DNA from: a virus
Reading direction: 5' to 3' (one strand)
DNA: 46,165 nt
Virus record (IMG/VR): IMGVR_UViG_3300027796_000287
Span: 1-46,165 of that record
The notes below the pieces were generated by a model. It searched no databases. It was not told the DNA's origin and was given only the letters and a program-made list of their open reading frames with translations. The position numbers were made by a program, and so were the translations under genes. Below are positions 15,298 to 22,946 of the stretch, one piece after another (positions within the stretch are counted from its first letter, which is position 1; each line of letters opens with the position of its first letter).

Positions 15298-15765
15298 ATG
15301 ATCACCATTCTCGCCCTCGATCTGGGCACCACCACCGGCTGGGCCATGCGGCTCGCCGATGGTGTTGTCGTCTCTGGCACCATGGAATTCCGGTCGGGAC
15401 GGTACGAAGGCGGCGGCATGCGCTTCCTTCGCTTCCGCTCCTGGCTCGACCACCTGTTGGACGGCGCCAAGGCCATCGACCTCATCCATTTCGAGGAAGT
15501 GCGCCGCCACGCTGGGACCGACGCCGCCCACATCTATGGCGGCTTCCTGGCCCACCTCGCGGCTTGGTGCGAACTCAAGCACATCCCCTATCAGGGCGTG
15601 CCGGTCGGCACCATCAAGCGCCACGCCACCGGCAAGGGCAATGCCGGCAAGGACGCCGTCCTCGCCGCCATGCAGGCTCGCGGCTTCACTCCCGAAGACG
15701 ACAACGAGGCCGACGCCCTGGCCATCCTGACCTGGGCCATCGACACCCAGGGAGGTGTCCGATGA
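15298..15765 (+). CDS. RuvC-like Holliday-junction resolvase
   Basis: 155 aa with a RuvC/RNase H-type fold: D7 in LALDLGTTTG, E66/E67 in HFEEVRRH, and an acidic end cluster (EDDNEADA, D135 and D139) supply the metal-binding carboxylates. It has the length of small phage and poxvirus-type resolvases. Its ATG follows the 515-bp repeat region, and its stop overlaps the next gene (ATGA). It would resolve branched DNA made by phage recombination and replication before packaging. Confidence 0.87.
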   Translation: MITILALDLGTTTGWAMRLADGVVVSGTMEFRSGRYEGGGMRFLRFRSWLDHLLDGAKAIDLIHFEEVRRHAGTDAAHIYGGFLAHLAAWCELKHIPYQGVPVGTIKRHATGKGNAGKDAVLAAMQARGFTPEDDNEADALAILTWAIDTQGGVR

Positions 15766-15959
15766 GATGGCATCCGCCCGGATACGGTGGCGAGCGGCGC
15801 GATCCCGAAGAGGTGAAGCGGGACGGCTGGCTGGAGCGTGGTGTCCTGGTCATCGCCGAAGACGATGACCGCCTAACTTGGCCCGAACGCGAACTGATCC
15901 GCCAGCTGGGCGCCAAGCTCTACGGCAAGCGCCCGTCCCAGGAGGTGCATCATGACTGA
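15762..15959 (+). CDS. Small conserved phage protein
   Basis: 65 aa, coupled to the resolvase by ATGA and to the next gene by an 8-bp overlap. Sequence starts MRWHPPGYGGERRDPEEVKRD and continues with VLVIAEDDDRLTWPERELIRQLG and a basic end. It is highly charged, without Cys or membrane segment. The tight coupling on both sides argues it is real. I recognise no function. Confidence 0.75.
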   Translation: MRWHPPGYGGERRDPEEVKRDGWLERGVLVIAEDDDRLTWPERELIRQLGAKLYGKRPSQEVHHD

Positions 15960-16386
15960 CCTCCGCTGGACTCCTTCCCTGGTGGAAGAGCGACTGGCCG
16001 AAGCCGCCGATACCCTGCGCAGGCTGCCCGAGGCCAAAGTCCAAGGGCATGCCAGCACCTGGCCGCCGTACATCCAGGAATGCTGGTCGGCGGAAGACGT
16101 CACGCTCCGCCGCCCGCCACCCTCCGCCGCCGCCATCACCCGCATGGACGAAGCCCTGCCGTGGCTGCGCCTGCTCGATCCCACCGACGCCCGCATCGTC
16201 TGGCTGCGGGCCAATGGCGAACCCTGGAAGGTGGTGTGCTGGAAGGTCGGGCTGGCCCGATCCGCCGCCAACGAGCATTGGCTATTCGCGCTGTGCATCA
16301 TCGCCTGGCAACTGAACGGGCGGCGGGTGCCCCGCAACAAGTCGCGGCGGCAGACCATCACCGACATCCAGGCCGCGCTACGATGA
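15952..16386 (+). CDS. DUF6362 family helical protein
   Basis: 144 aa, matching DUF6362: an N-terminal helix (LVEERLAEAADTLRRLP), WPPYIQECW, then RMDEALPWLRLLDPTDARIVWLRANGEPWKVVCWKVGLARSAANEHWLFALCIIAWQLNG, which has the look of a sigma-region-4-like helix-turn-helix, ending in a basic RNKSRRQT tail. In similar phages such proteins sit between replication and packaging genes and may be late regulators. Here it precedes the second repeat cluster, which could be its target; that link is inference. Confidence 0.8.
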   Translation: MTDLRWTPSLVEERLAEAADTLRRLPEAKVQGHASTWPPYIQECWSAEDVTLRRPPPSAAAITRMDEALPWLRLLDPTDARIVWLRANGEPWKVVCWKVGLARSAANEHWLFALCIIAWQLNGRRVPRNKSRRQTITDIQAALR

Positions 16387-16402
16387 GAACCGGAGCGCAA
16401 AC

Positions 16403-16430
16403 TGTCCGGCGGACACTTTTCGCTCGGACA
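16403..16430. promoter_or_regulatory. TGTCCG dyad plus third half-site
   Basis: TGTCCGGCGGACA (16403-16415) is a perfect 6-bp-arm dyad, and CGGACA recurs at 16425-16430. It lies just after the DUF6362 stop at the start of a 417-bp gene-free stretch (16387-16803), fitting an operator. Confidence 0.45.
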
Positions 16431-16632
16431 GAAGCCGGGCCGTTGGGTCATGATGAACCCATGCTGGCGAGAGGCGGCGAACACGATCATCAAATGATCC
16501 GCCGCCCGCCGCTGGCGAAAGGATAGAACAAGCCAAGGCGAGGCGGCGCGAAACATCGCGGGTCCTCCCTGTCCGATGCGCTATGCGGGCGGCAACAGCG
16601 CCGGACTTCGCTAGCGACAGCCCGAAAATCAA

Positions 16633-16798
16633 GGTTTCCACTCCGGTTTCCAGTTTCCAGCCCAAAGGCGCGTTTGTCCCAAGGACAGCGCGCCTTTCGC
16701 GTTTCCGGCTGACTGGAAACCGAGGTGGAAACCACTGCCGGAAACCTGACCCGGTTTCCACCGGCAGGTTGCCAGTTTCCACCTGATCCAGGTTTCCA
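16633..16798. repeat. GTTTCCA repeat cluster upstream of the Dcm gene
   Basis: Eight exact copies of GTTTCCA or its complement: plus at 16634, 16646, 16653, 16754, 16775 and 16792; minus at 16714 and 16726. Two GTTTCCG variants lie at 16701 (plus) and 16739 (minus). Many successive copies are 12-13 bp apart, near one helical turn. The array stops five bases before the methyltransferase ATG and surrounds a long hairpin (16664-16697). Confidence 0.72.
16664..16697 (+). other. Extended hairpin inside the GTTTCCA array
   Basis: AAAGGCGCG (16664-16672) pairs with CGCGCCTTT (16689-16697); inside it TGTCC (16675-16679) pairs with GGACA (16683-16687) around a CAA loop. Total 14 pairs with a small internal bulge. 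The short T-run makes it a poor terminator, so a protein-binding cruciform or RNA element is more likely. Confidence 0.55.
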
Positions 16799-16803
16799 CC
16801 GCC

Positions 16804-18522
16804 ATGCTGGTTGCTTCTCCCGAGCCGGGCGCCCCGGCGCTCGGCCCGATGCCGCTGGTCTACGGCTCGGTATGCAGCGGGATCGAGGCGGCGACGGCGG
16901 CGTGGGAGCCGTTGGGCTGGCGAGCGGCATTCTTCGCCGAGATCGAACCGTTTCCTTCGGCCGTGCTGGCGCACCGCTATCCCACCATCCCGAATCTCGG
17001 TGACATGACCGCCATCGACGGTTCGGCGTGGCGCGGGAAGATCGACGTGCTGGTGGGCGGGACGCCCTGCCAAGCCTTCTCGGTGGCGGGCTTACGCAAG
17101 TCGCTGGACGACTCCCGTGGCAACCTTGCTCTCAAATTCGTGGAACTCGCCGATGCCATCGACCCAGCTTGGATTGTTTGGGAGAACGTCCCCGGAGTCC
17201 TGTCCACCCGCGACAATGCCTTCGGATGCCTTCTGGGCGGACTGGCCGGAGAAGATGGTCCGGTTGTCCCGCCAGGGAGAAAATGGTCGGACGCTGGTGT
17301 TGTCGTTGGACCCGCGCGCACAGTCGCGTGGCGGGTGCTCGACGCCCAATATTTCGGCCTGGCCCAACGCCGCCGTCGTGTGTTCGTTGTCGCAGGTGCT
17401 GGAGACCGGGCCGATCCCGTCCAAGTACTTCTTGAGCGCGAAGGCGTGCGCCGGGATCATCCGCCGCGCCGAGAAGCGGAACAAGCTGTTGCCCCCACGC
17501 TTGATGCTCGCGCTGGCCGAAGCGGCGAAACGTCATTCGCCACCAGCGGCGGACTGATCGCCGAGGCGTTCGGCGGCAACAACACCTCCGGCCCCATCGA
17601 CGTCGCCACCGCGCTTAATGCCTGCGCCTCGGCCAGTGGGCGAATGGATTTCGAGAGCGAGACCTTCGTCGCCACCACCTTGCGGGCACGCGACCTGTCC
17701 CGTGGCGTGGACAGCGACTGTACCGACACGCTGATCGCCCACACCCTGCGGGCCGAGTCGAACCTCGCTCACCGGCCCGACATCGACACCCTGGTCACCC
17801 ATTCCCTACGGGGCGAAGGTTTCGATGCTTCCGAGGATGGGACCGGACGAGGCACGCCGATGGTGCCTGTGGCGATCCCCATTCAGGAGGCCGGTGCCCG
17901 CACGGGAATCAGCACTACGGACGTGCGTGCCGGAATCGGCATCGGCGGTGACGGCGACCCCATGTTCACCTTGCAGGCGGGCAAGCAGCACGCCGTGGCG
18001 TTCAACCTGCGTGGCCGCGACGGTGGGGCGCAGGCTGAGATTGATGCCGACAACCTCGCCAGCCTACGTGCGGCCAGCGGCGGCTCTAGCCGCAGCTATG
18101 TGGCCTTCGCCCAGAATCAGCGGGACGAAGTTCGGACCTTGGATGTTGCTGGCGCCTTGGCGGCGGAGCCGGGAACCAAACAGCAGACCTATGTCGCTTT
18201 CGACTGTAAGGCCGGCACCGGATTCCAATCAGTCGCGGCCGACGGCGTTACGCCGACCCTGCGGGCCATGTCGGCCCTGGGCCGCGACAATGGCGGCGGC
18301 CAATTGGCGGTCCAGCACGACCTGTCGGTGCGCCGCCTGACGCCCCGCGAATGCGAGCGCCTCCAGGGTTTCTCCGACGATTACACCCAGATCCTCTGGC
18401 GCAAGAAGGCCGCCGAAGATTGTCCCGATGGCCCGCGCTACCGGGCGCTGGGCAACTCCATGGCCGTGCCGGTGATGCGCTGGATCGGGCGCCGCATCCA
18501 GGCGGCAGGACAACGGCCATGA
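16804..18522 (+). CDS. C5-cytosine DNA methyltransferase (Dcm type)
   Basis: 572 aa. Motif I (YGSVCSGIEAATAAWEPLGW), motif IV GGTPCQAFS with catalytic Cys89, motif VI ENV at 127-129, motif VIII QRRRR, then a long central region (about 225-490) and motifs IX/X (RRLTPRECERLQGF; RALGNSMAVPV). The central region contains repeated modules built around VA-x-TLRA and ETFVA/TYVAF segments, typical of large phage-encoded target-recognition regions. It probably protects phage DNA from host restriction. The gene starts right after a repeat array, and its stop overlaps the next gene (ATGA). No cognate restriction enzyme is adjacent. Confidence 0.92.
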   Translation: MLVASPEPGAPALGPMPLVYGSVCSGIEAATAAWEPLGWRAAFFAEIEPFPSAVLAHRYPTIPNLGDMTAIDGSAWRGKIDVLVGGTPCQAFSVAGLRKSLDDSRGNLALKFVELADAIDPAWIVWENVPGVLSTRDNAFGCLLGGLAGEDGPVVPPGRKWSDAGVVVGPARTVAWRVLDAQYFGLAQRRRRVFVVAGAGDRADPVQVLLEREGVRRDHPPRREAEQAVAPTLDARAGRSGETSFATSGGLIAEAFGGNNTSGPIDVATALNACASASGRMDFESETFVATTLRARDLSRGVDSDCTDTLIAHTLRAESNLAHRPDIDTLVTHSLRGEGFDASEDGTGRGTPMVPVAIPIQEAGARTGISTTDVRAGIGIGGDGDPMFTLQAGKQHAVAFNLRGRDGGAQAEIDADNLASLRAASGGSSRSYVAFAQNQRDEVRTLDVAGALAAEPGTKQQTYVAFDCKAGTGFQSVAADGVTPTLRAMSALGRDNGGGQLAVQHDLSVRRLTPRECERLQGFSDDYTQILWRKKAAEDCPDGPRYRALGNSMAVPVMRWIGRRIQAAGQRP

Positions 18523-19385
18523 CCCGCAATTCTTATCGCATCGACGGCCCCGCCCTGGTGTCGTTCTCGGGCGGGCGCACGTCCGGCTACATGCTGCACC
18601 AGATCCTGGACGCCCATGACGGCCAACTGCCCGACGACGTCCATGTGGTGTTCTTCAACACCGGTCGGGAATTCGAGCAGACCCTGCGCTTCGTCCATGA
18701 ATGCTCGGTGCGCTGGCAGGTCGCCATCACCTGGCTGGAGTTCGATCCTGCCGAGCCGTTCGATACCAACGTGGTGGGCTACAACAGCGCGTCGCGCGAT
18801 GGCGAGCCCTTCGAGAAGATCATCAAGGTGCGGGGCTTCCTGCCCAACCCGACCATGCGGCTCTGCACCCATTACCTCAAGGTCAAGCGCGGCATCGCGT
18901 TCATGCGCGACATGCTGGGCTACGGGGAATGGGTCAACGTCGTCGGCCTGCGCCATGACGAACCCCGCCGGGTCGCCCGCCAAAAGGCCCTGAACGAGGC
19001 CGGCAAGGAACGGTTCGAGACGGTGCTGCCGCTCGACGTAGCCAAGGTGACTCGCCGCGATGTGTCGGCGTTCTGGAAGCACCAGCCCTTTGATCTCGGC
19101 CTGCCCGACAACAACGGCAAGACGCCCCTGGGCAATTGCGACCTCTGTTTCATGAAGGGCGCGGCCACCATCAAGGGGATCATGCGGCTATTCCCCGAAC
19201 GAGCCAAATGGTGGATCGACCAGGAGCGCAACGCTCCGGCCATGGGCACCTTGACCAAGCCGGAAATGGCGCTGTTTCGCGCCGACCGGCCCAGCTACCG
19301 CGAATTGCTCAATTTCGTCCGCCGCCAGCGGGATTTCGAGGGCGGCCCATCCGACGACTGCCTGCCCTGCGATTGCACGGACTGA
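18519..19385 (+). CDS. PAPS-reductase-family PP-loop enzyme
   Basis: 288 aa, ATGA-coupled to the methyltransferase. The PP-loop SGGRTSG is at 17-23 and adenosine-type binding elements follow (VVFFNTGREFEQTLRFVHE). Cys residues occur in MRLCTHYLK, GNCDLCF and the terminal CLPCDC, enough for an Fe-S or zinc site. The family adenylates substrates and includes sulfonucleotide reductases and DndC of DNA phosphorothioation. Placement between two DNA methyltransferases suggests nucleic-acid modification more than sulfur assimilation, but no dndB, dndD or dndE partner is present, so its substrate is unknown. Confidence 0.85.
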   Translation: MTRNSYRIDGPALVSFSGGRTSGYMLHQILDAHDGQLPDDVHVVFFNTGREFEQTLRFVHECSVRWQVAITWLEFDPAEPFDTNVVGYNSASRDGEPFEKIIKVRGFLPNPTMRLCTHYLKVKRGIAFMRDMLGYGEWVNVVGLRHDEPRRVARQKALNEAGKERFETVLPLDVAKVTRRDVSAFWKHQPFDLGLPDNNGKTPLGNCDLCFMKGAATIKGIMRLFPERAKWWIDQERNAPAMGTLTKPEMALFRADRPSYRELLNFVRRQRDFEGGPSDDCLPCDCTD

Positions 19386-19387
19386 CC

Positions 19388-20647
19388 ATGACCCATCCGC
19401 TTCCCGACACGGTCGAGCCTTGGCCCATCGACCGGCTGATCCCCTATGGCCGTAATGCGCGGACCCATTCGGACGGACAGGTCGCCCAGATCGCCGCCAG
19501 CATGGTCGAGTTCGGCTGGACCAATCCGGTGCTGGCCGACAGCAAGGGCAATGTCATCGCCGGGCATGGCCGACTGGCCGCCGCCAAGTCCCTGGGGCTG
19601 GACATGGTGCCGGTGGTGATCCTCGACCATCTGACCGAGGCCCAGCGCCGCGCCTATATCCTGGCCGACAATAAGCTGGCCCTGAATGCCGGTTGGGACG
19701 ACGAGACCCTGGCGGCGGAGCTGCACGCGCTCAACGCCGAGGGCTACGACCTCGACCTGATCGGCTTCTCCGCCGAGGAACTGGACGCCCTGATGGCTCC
19801 CCTCGACGACGAGGGCGACGGCCAGGGCGATGGGGATGAAGATGAAATCCCGGAACCGCCAGCCGATCCGGTGACGCGGCCCGGCGATCTGTGGATCTTG
19901 GGCCGCCACCGCCTGCTGTGCGGCGACAGCACCAGTGCCACCGACGTGGCGCGTCTGCTGGCCGGGGCCAAGCCGCACCTGATGGTGACTGATCCGCCCT
20001 ACGGCGTGGAGTATGATCCCACCTGGCGGAACGAGGCAGGTGTTTCCTCCACCACCCGCACCGGCAAGGTGGCCAACGATGACCGGGCCGATTGGCGGGA
20101 AGCTTGGGCGTTGTTCCCCGGCGAGGTGGCCTATGTCTGGCATTCGGCCATCTACACCAGAACGGTGGCAGACAGCCTGGAGGCCAACGACTTCAAGCTC
20201 CGTGCCCAGATCATCTGGTCGAAGAACCGCTTCGTCCTGGGCCGCGGCGATTACCACTGGCAGCACGAACCCTGCTGGTACGCCGTGCGCAAGAGCGGCA
20301 CTGGCCATTGGCAGGGGGCGCGGGATCAGGCCACAATCTGGGCCATCGGCAACAATGGTGATGAAGACGAGGCTACGGTCCACGGCACCCAGAAGCCGGT
20401 GGAATGCATGCGCCGCCCGATCCTCAACAACAGCGCCGAGGGCGACGGGGTGTACGAGCCGTTCGCGGGCAGCGGCACCACGGTGATCGCCGCCGAGACC
20501 ACGGGCCGCGTCTGTTTTGCCATGGAATTGAACCCAGCCTATGCCGACGTAATCGTCGGGCGATGGCAGAAGCTGACCGGGCAGAAGGCCATCCTGGAGG
20601 GCGATGGCCGGAGTTTCGAGGATTTGGTGGCGGAGCGGAAACCGTGA
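19388..20647 (+). CDS. ParB-domain / beta-class DNA methyltransferase fusion
   Basis: 419 aa. Residues 10-100 are a ParB/Srx-type domain (IDRLIPYGRNARTHSDGQVAQIAAS, VIAGHGRLAAAKSLG, RRAYILADNKLALNAGWD). An acidic linker (about 135-155) follows, then an N6-adenine/N4-cytosine methylase with catalytic DPPYGVEY (D202 onward) ahead of the SAM motif FAGSG (359-363), the beta-class order. Phage enzymes with this fusion methylate adenine in short sites. The start ATG lies 2 bp after the upstream stop, and the end overlaps the next gene as GTGA. Confidence 0.92.
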   Translation: MTHPLPDTVEPWPIDRLIPYGRNARTHSDGQVAQIAASMVEFGWTNPVLADSKGNVIAGHGRLAAAKSLGLDMVPVVILDHLTEAQRRAYILADNKLALNAGWDDETLAAELHALNAEGYDLDLIGFSAEELDALMAPLDDEGDGQGDGDEDEIPEPPADPVTRPGDLWILGRHRLLCGDSTSATDVARLLAGAKPHLMVTDPPYGVEYDPTWRNEAGVSSTTRTGKVANDDRADWREAWALFPGEVAYVWHSAIYTRTVADSLEANDFKLRAQIIWSKNRFVLGRGDYHWQHEPCWYAVRKSGTGHWQGARDQATIWAIGNNGDEDEATVHGTQKPVECMRRPILNNSAEGDGVYEPFAGSGTTVIAAETTGRVCFAMELNPAYADVIVGRWQKLTGQKAILEGDGRSFEDLVAERKP

Positions 20648-20889
20648 GGCAGTCCCGCCGCATGTCGCTCGTGGAATCCGCCGCCAACGTGGTCATTGGC
20701 TATGTCCTGGCGGTGGCGACGCAGGTGGTGGTGTTCCCGCTGTTCGGCATCCACATCACCAAGGCCGACGATCTCGCCATCGGCGGCATCTTCGCGCTGG
20801 TATCCCTGCTGCGCGGTTTCATGCTGCGCCGACTGTTCGAACGCCTATCATGGACGGGACAGCGACAGAAATTCCGGCATTTGCAATGA
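20644..20889 (+). CDS. DUF7220 small membrane protein
   Basis: 81 aa from GTG 20644 (GTGA overlap); the conserved N-terminus QSRRMSLVES supports this start over ATG 20662. There are two hydrophobic segments, about 12-33 (AANVVIGYVLAVATQVVVFPLF) and 43-58 (LAIGGIFALVSLLRGF), joined by a short polar loop (GIHITKADD). The C-terminus is basic. This matches DUF7220, whose role is not known. The position between modification genes and DUF6998 does not favour a holin. Confidence 0.82.
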   Translation: MRQSRRMSLVESAANVVIGYVLAVATQVVVFPLFGIHITKADDLAIGGIFALVSLLRGFMLRRLFERLSWTGQRQKFRHLQ

Positions 20890-21392
20890 CCAACGAAATT
20901 CCCACCGAACGCATCACCGAACTGCTGAGGCAGGCGCGCCGGATTGCCATCGAATACTACCAACTGACGGGCAAGCCGCTGGGAATCACCGGAGAGGTTG
21001 GAGAGTACGAGGCGGCACGCCTTCTCGGCCTCGATCTCGCCGTCGCCCGAGAGGCCGGTTACGACGCCACCGATTCCACCGGGCGCCGCCTGCAAATCAA
21101 ATCCCGCTCCATCCCACGCGCGAAGAAGCTGACGGGCCAGCGCCTGGGTGCCATCGACCTCCGAAAACCATGGGATGCTGTCCTCCTTGTCCTGATGGAC
21201 GAGCTTTTCGAGGCTGTGTCGATCTATGAGGCAGCTCGCCCGGCAATCGAAGCGGCACTGCTGAAGCCGGGGAGCAAGGCCAGGAATGAACGCGGCGCGT
21301 TGGCGATCACCACATTCCGCTCCATTGGCCGGCAGGTCTGGCCCGTCGAGCCAAACCTGCCGGTCGAAACCGATCAGCCGGTGATCCGGTAG
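20886..21392 (+). CDS. DUF6998 family, nuclease-like protein
   Basis: 168 aa from ATG 20886, ATGA-coupled to DUF7220. An N-terminal helix (ERITELLRQARRIAIEYYQLTG) and GEVGEYEAARLLGL are followed by AGYDATDSTGRRLQIKSRS: the spacing of E, D and QxK is that of PD-(D/E)XK nucleases. The rest includes the core strand AVLLVLMDELFEAVSIYEA. It matches DUF6998; activity has not been shown to my knowledge. The gene ends with a 19-bp convergent overlap with the DUF3489 gene. Confidence 0.8.
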   Translation: MTNEIPTERITELLRQARRIAIEYYQLTGKPLGITGEVGEYEAARLLGLDLAVAREAGYDATDSTGRRLQIKSRSIPRAKKLTGQRLGAIDLRKPWDAVLLVLMDELFEAVSIYEAARPAIEAALLKPGSKARNERGALAITTFRSIGRQVWPVEPNLPVETDQPVIR

Positions 21393-21949
21393 ACCCGACC
21401 GCGTCCCTCGACTTTCTCGCTGGTGACCTCCAGGCCCAGCTTTTTCTTCAACGCCCCGGCGATGGCGCCGCGCACCGTATGCGCCTGCCAGCCGAAAGCG
21501 GCGGAGATCTCTTCGATGCTGGCTCCTTCGGGTCGCTTCAGCATGGCGACCAGAGCTTCCTGCTTGCTGCCCTCGCGGCTCCTGCGGACGACTTGCCCCT
21601 CGGTCGCGGCGTCGGCCTCCGTGGGGGCGGTTTCCGGCAGGTCGGCCATGTCCGCCGCCGGTTCTACTTCCGGAGCCGTGTCCGCGCCCGTGTCGGCAAC
21701 CATGCCCAGCGCCTCGTATGCGGCTCGGGTGGCCCGCAGGGTGAGCGGGTTGCCGTCCTCGTCCTCGCGCCAGATCGGGGCACCGGGTTCCGCGGCGATT
21801 TCCTCGGCCAGTTCTTTCTTGATCAGGCTGGTCAGCACCATGTTGACCGCGCCGCCCTTCAAAGACGCGGTGACGGGTAGCAGGAAACCGCCCTCGCGGG
21901 CGCAGGCGGCGGACAGGATGACGGCCTGGGTGTCGGAAAGCTGGGTCAT
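21374..21949 (-). CDS. DUF3489 winged-helix protein
   Basis: 191 aa from ATG 21949; a TTG at 21964 is possible but GGAGA lies at the right distance from the ATG. The N-terminal domain (TQLSDTQAVILSAACAREGG, VLTSLIKKELAEEI) and C-terminal domain (SKQEALVAMLKRPEGASIEEISAAFGWQAHTVRGAIAG, then KVEGRGRVYRI) each look like winged helices, joined by an acidic Ala/Pro linker (about 85-120). DUF3489 proteins are probable DNA-binding regulators. Its own leader can fold over the ribosome site. Confidence 0.85.
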   Translation of the reverse strand: MTQLSDTQAVILSAACAREGGFLLPVTASLKGGAVNMVLTSLIKKELAEEIAAEPGAPIWREDEDGNPLTLRATRAAYEALGMVADTGADTAPEVEPAADMADLPETAPTEADAATEGQVVRRSREGSKQEALVAMLKRPEGASIEEISAAFGWQAHTVRGAIAGALKKKLGLEVTSEKVEGRGRVYRITG

Positions 21950-22001
21950 GGGGTGGTTCTCCAAAAATGGCGCGGGCCGGTCCCGCCGCCTGTACCACCC
22001 C
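21950..22001 (-). promoter_or_regulatory. Leader hairpin masking the DUF3489 start
   Basis: In the minus-strand leader, GGGGTGGT (complement of 21994-22001) can pair with ACCACCCC (complement of 21950-21957), which lies between the GGAGA site and the ATG. A nested GCGGG/CCCGC stem lies in the loop. Folding would hinder initiation. Confidence 0.45.
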
Positions 22002-22050
22002 GAGCCCCGCCGGCTTGAAGCTGGTCGGGGCGAGAGGGGAAACCTGTTGC

Positions 22051-22272
22051 TTACTCGGCGAATTCGCCCTCCTGGAAGGCGCCGTCGGTGATGCGCTTCA
22101 GCATCTCGGCGTAGTGGGCCATGGTCCCGGCGTGGCCCCAGTTGATCTCATCGGGCGCCCAGTTGAAGTGGTCGGCGCTCAAAGTCTGCAGCCGGGCCAG
22201 CATGGCGTCGAATTCGGTTTTCTTGGCGAGAAAGGCGTCGATGGCCGTGGTGTTGTCTCTGCGCTTTTTCAT
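22051..22272 (-). CDS. Small conserved phage protein
   Basis: 73 aa from ATG 22272 with GGAGGG upstream; ATG 22302 adds ten residues without a better ribosome site. The protein is mostly helical: KKRRDNTTAIDAFLAKKTEFDAMLARLQTLSADHFN, then a Trp/His-containing segment (WAPDEINWGHAGTMAHYAEMLKRITDG) and an acidic end. No known domain is recognised. It diverges from the small terminase gene, sharing an AT-rich control region, and lies upstream of DUF3489 on the same strand. Confidence 0.75.
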   Translation of the reverse strand: MKKRRDNTTAIDAFLAKKTEFDAMLARLQTLSADHFNWAPDEINWGHAGTMAHYAEMLKRITDGAFQEGEFAE

Positions 22273-22332
22273 GGTGCCCTCCGCTGTTCGTGGGGACATC
22301 AATCGCTCTGTCGGCCCGGCACATCAACCGAT

Positions 22333-22355
22333 TAAGCATCTAATTTCATTGCTTA
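22333..22355. promoter_or_regulatory. AT-rich dyad before the late operon
   Basis: TAAGCA (22333-22338) is inverted as TGCTTA (22350-22355) across an 11-bp AT-rich spacer, in the 101-bp divergent gap between the small minus-strand gene and the terminase gene. It is a likely operator for the late promoter; I could not place -35/-10 boxes with confidence. Confidence 0.45.
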
Positions 22356-22373
22356 TTTCAGCGGAAATCGATC

Positions 22374-22946
22374 ATGGGATTATCCGTCCGCGAATACGCG
22401 CGCAGGCGTGGCGTCAGCCATACCGCCGTGCGCAAGGCGGTGCTGGCGGGACGGATTCCGCAGGAACTCGACGGCACCATCGACCCGGTCAAGGCCGACG
22501 CGGCCTGGGATGCGCAGACCGACCCGGCCAAGCGCCCCGCAGGCAAAGCGTCCCCGATTATCGCCACGGCAGCACCCCCGCGTGAGGCCGCAATGGCCGC
22601 TCCGGTCCCCGCCGCCGCTGGGGGCGGCAGTTCGTTCGATGGCGGCAAAGCCACCGGGGCAAATTTCGCCCAAGCCCGCACCATGCACGAGGTGGCCAAG
22701 GCCCAGCGTGCCCGCATCCAGGTGCAGCGCCTCAAGGACGAGGTGATCGACCGCGCCAATGCGCTGGCCCTGGTGTTCAAGCTGGCCCGGCAGGAGCGTG
22801 ACGCCTGGGTGACCTGGCCCGCCCGCGTGGCCGGACAGATGGCGGCGGAAGCCGGGATCGACCCGCACACCATGCAGGTTCTGTTGGAAACCCACGTCCG
22901 GGCGCATCTGAATGAGCTTGCCGACATCAAGCCGGAGTTCCGCTGA
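22374..22946 (+). CDS. Small terminase subunit (Nu1-like)
   Basis: 190 aa. Residues 1-45 are a helix-turn-helix (SVREYARRRGVSHTAVRKAVLAGRIPQ), the DNA-recognition domain of Nu1-type small terminases. An Ala/Pro linker (55-85) follows, then a long helix (ARTMHEVAKAQRARIQVQRLKDEVIDRANALALVFKLARQERDAW) and a helical C-terminus that would contact the large subunit. It recognises the packaging site. Its 3' end overlaps the large-subunit start by 35 bp, as is common for terminase pairs. First gene of the late operon. Confidence 0.85.
   Translation: MGLSVREYARRRGVSHTAVRKAVLAGRIPQELDGTIDPVKADAAWDAQTDPAKRPAGKASPIIATAAPPREAAMAAPVPAAAGGGSSFDGGKATGANFAQARTMHEVAKAQRARIQVQRLKDEVIDRANALALVFKLARQERDAWVTWPARVAGQMAAEAGIDPHTMQVLLETHVRAHLNELADIKPEFR

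Noticed and set aside
16383-16526. 47-aa ORF with ATGA overlap after DUF6362
   Set aside because: It runs through the TGTCCG dyad, has no protein-like pattern or usual continuation, and the overlap can be chance in a TGA-ending gene.
16664-16697. Rho-independent terminator after DUF6362
   Set aside because: No adequate T-run follows the stem, and it sits within a repeat array.
18519-19385. DNA phosphorothioation (Dnd) system
   Set aside because: Only a DndC-family PP-loop protein is present; no DndA/B/D/E or DptFGH-like genes adjoin it.
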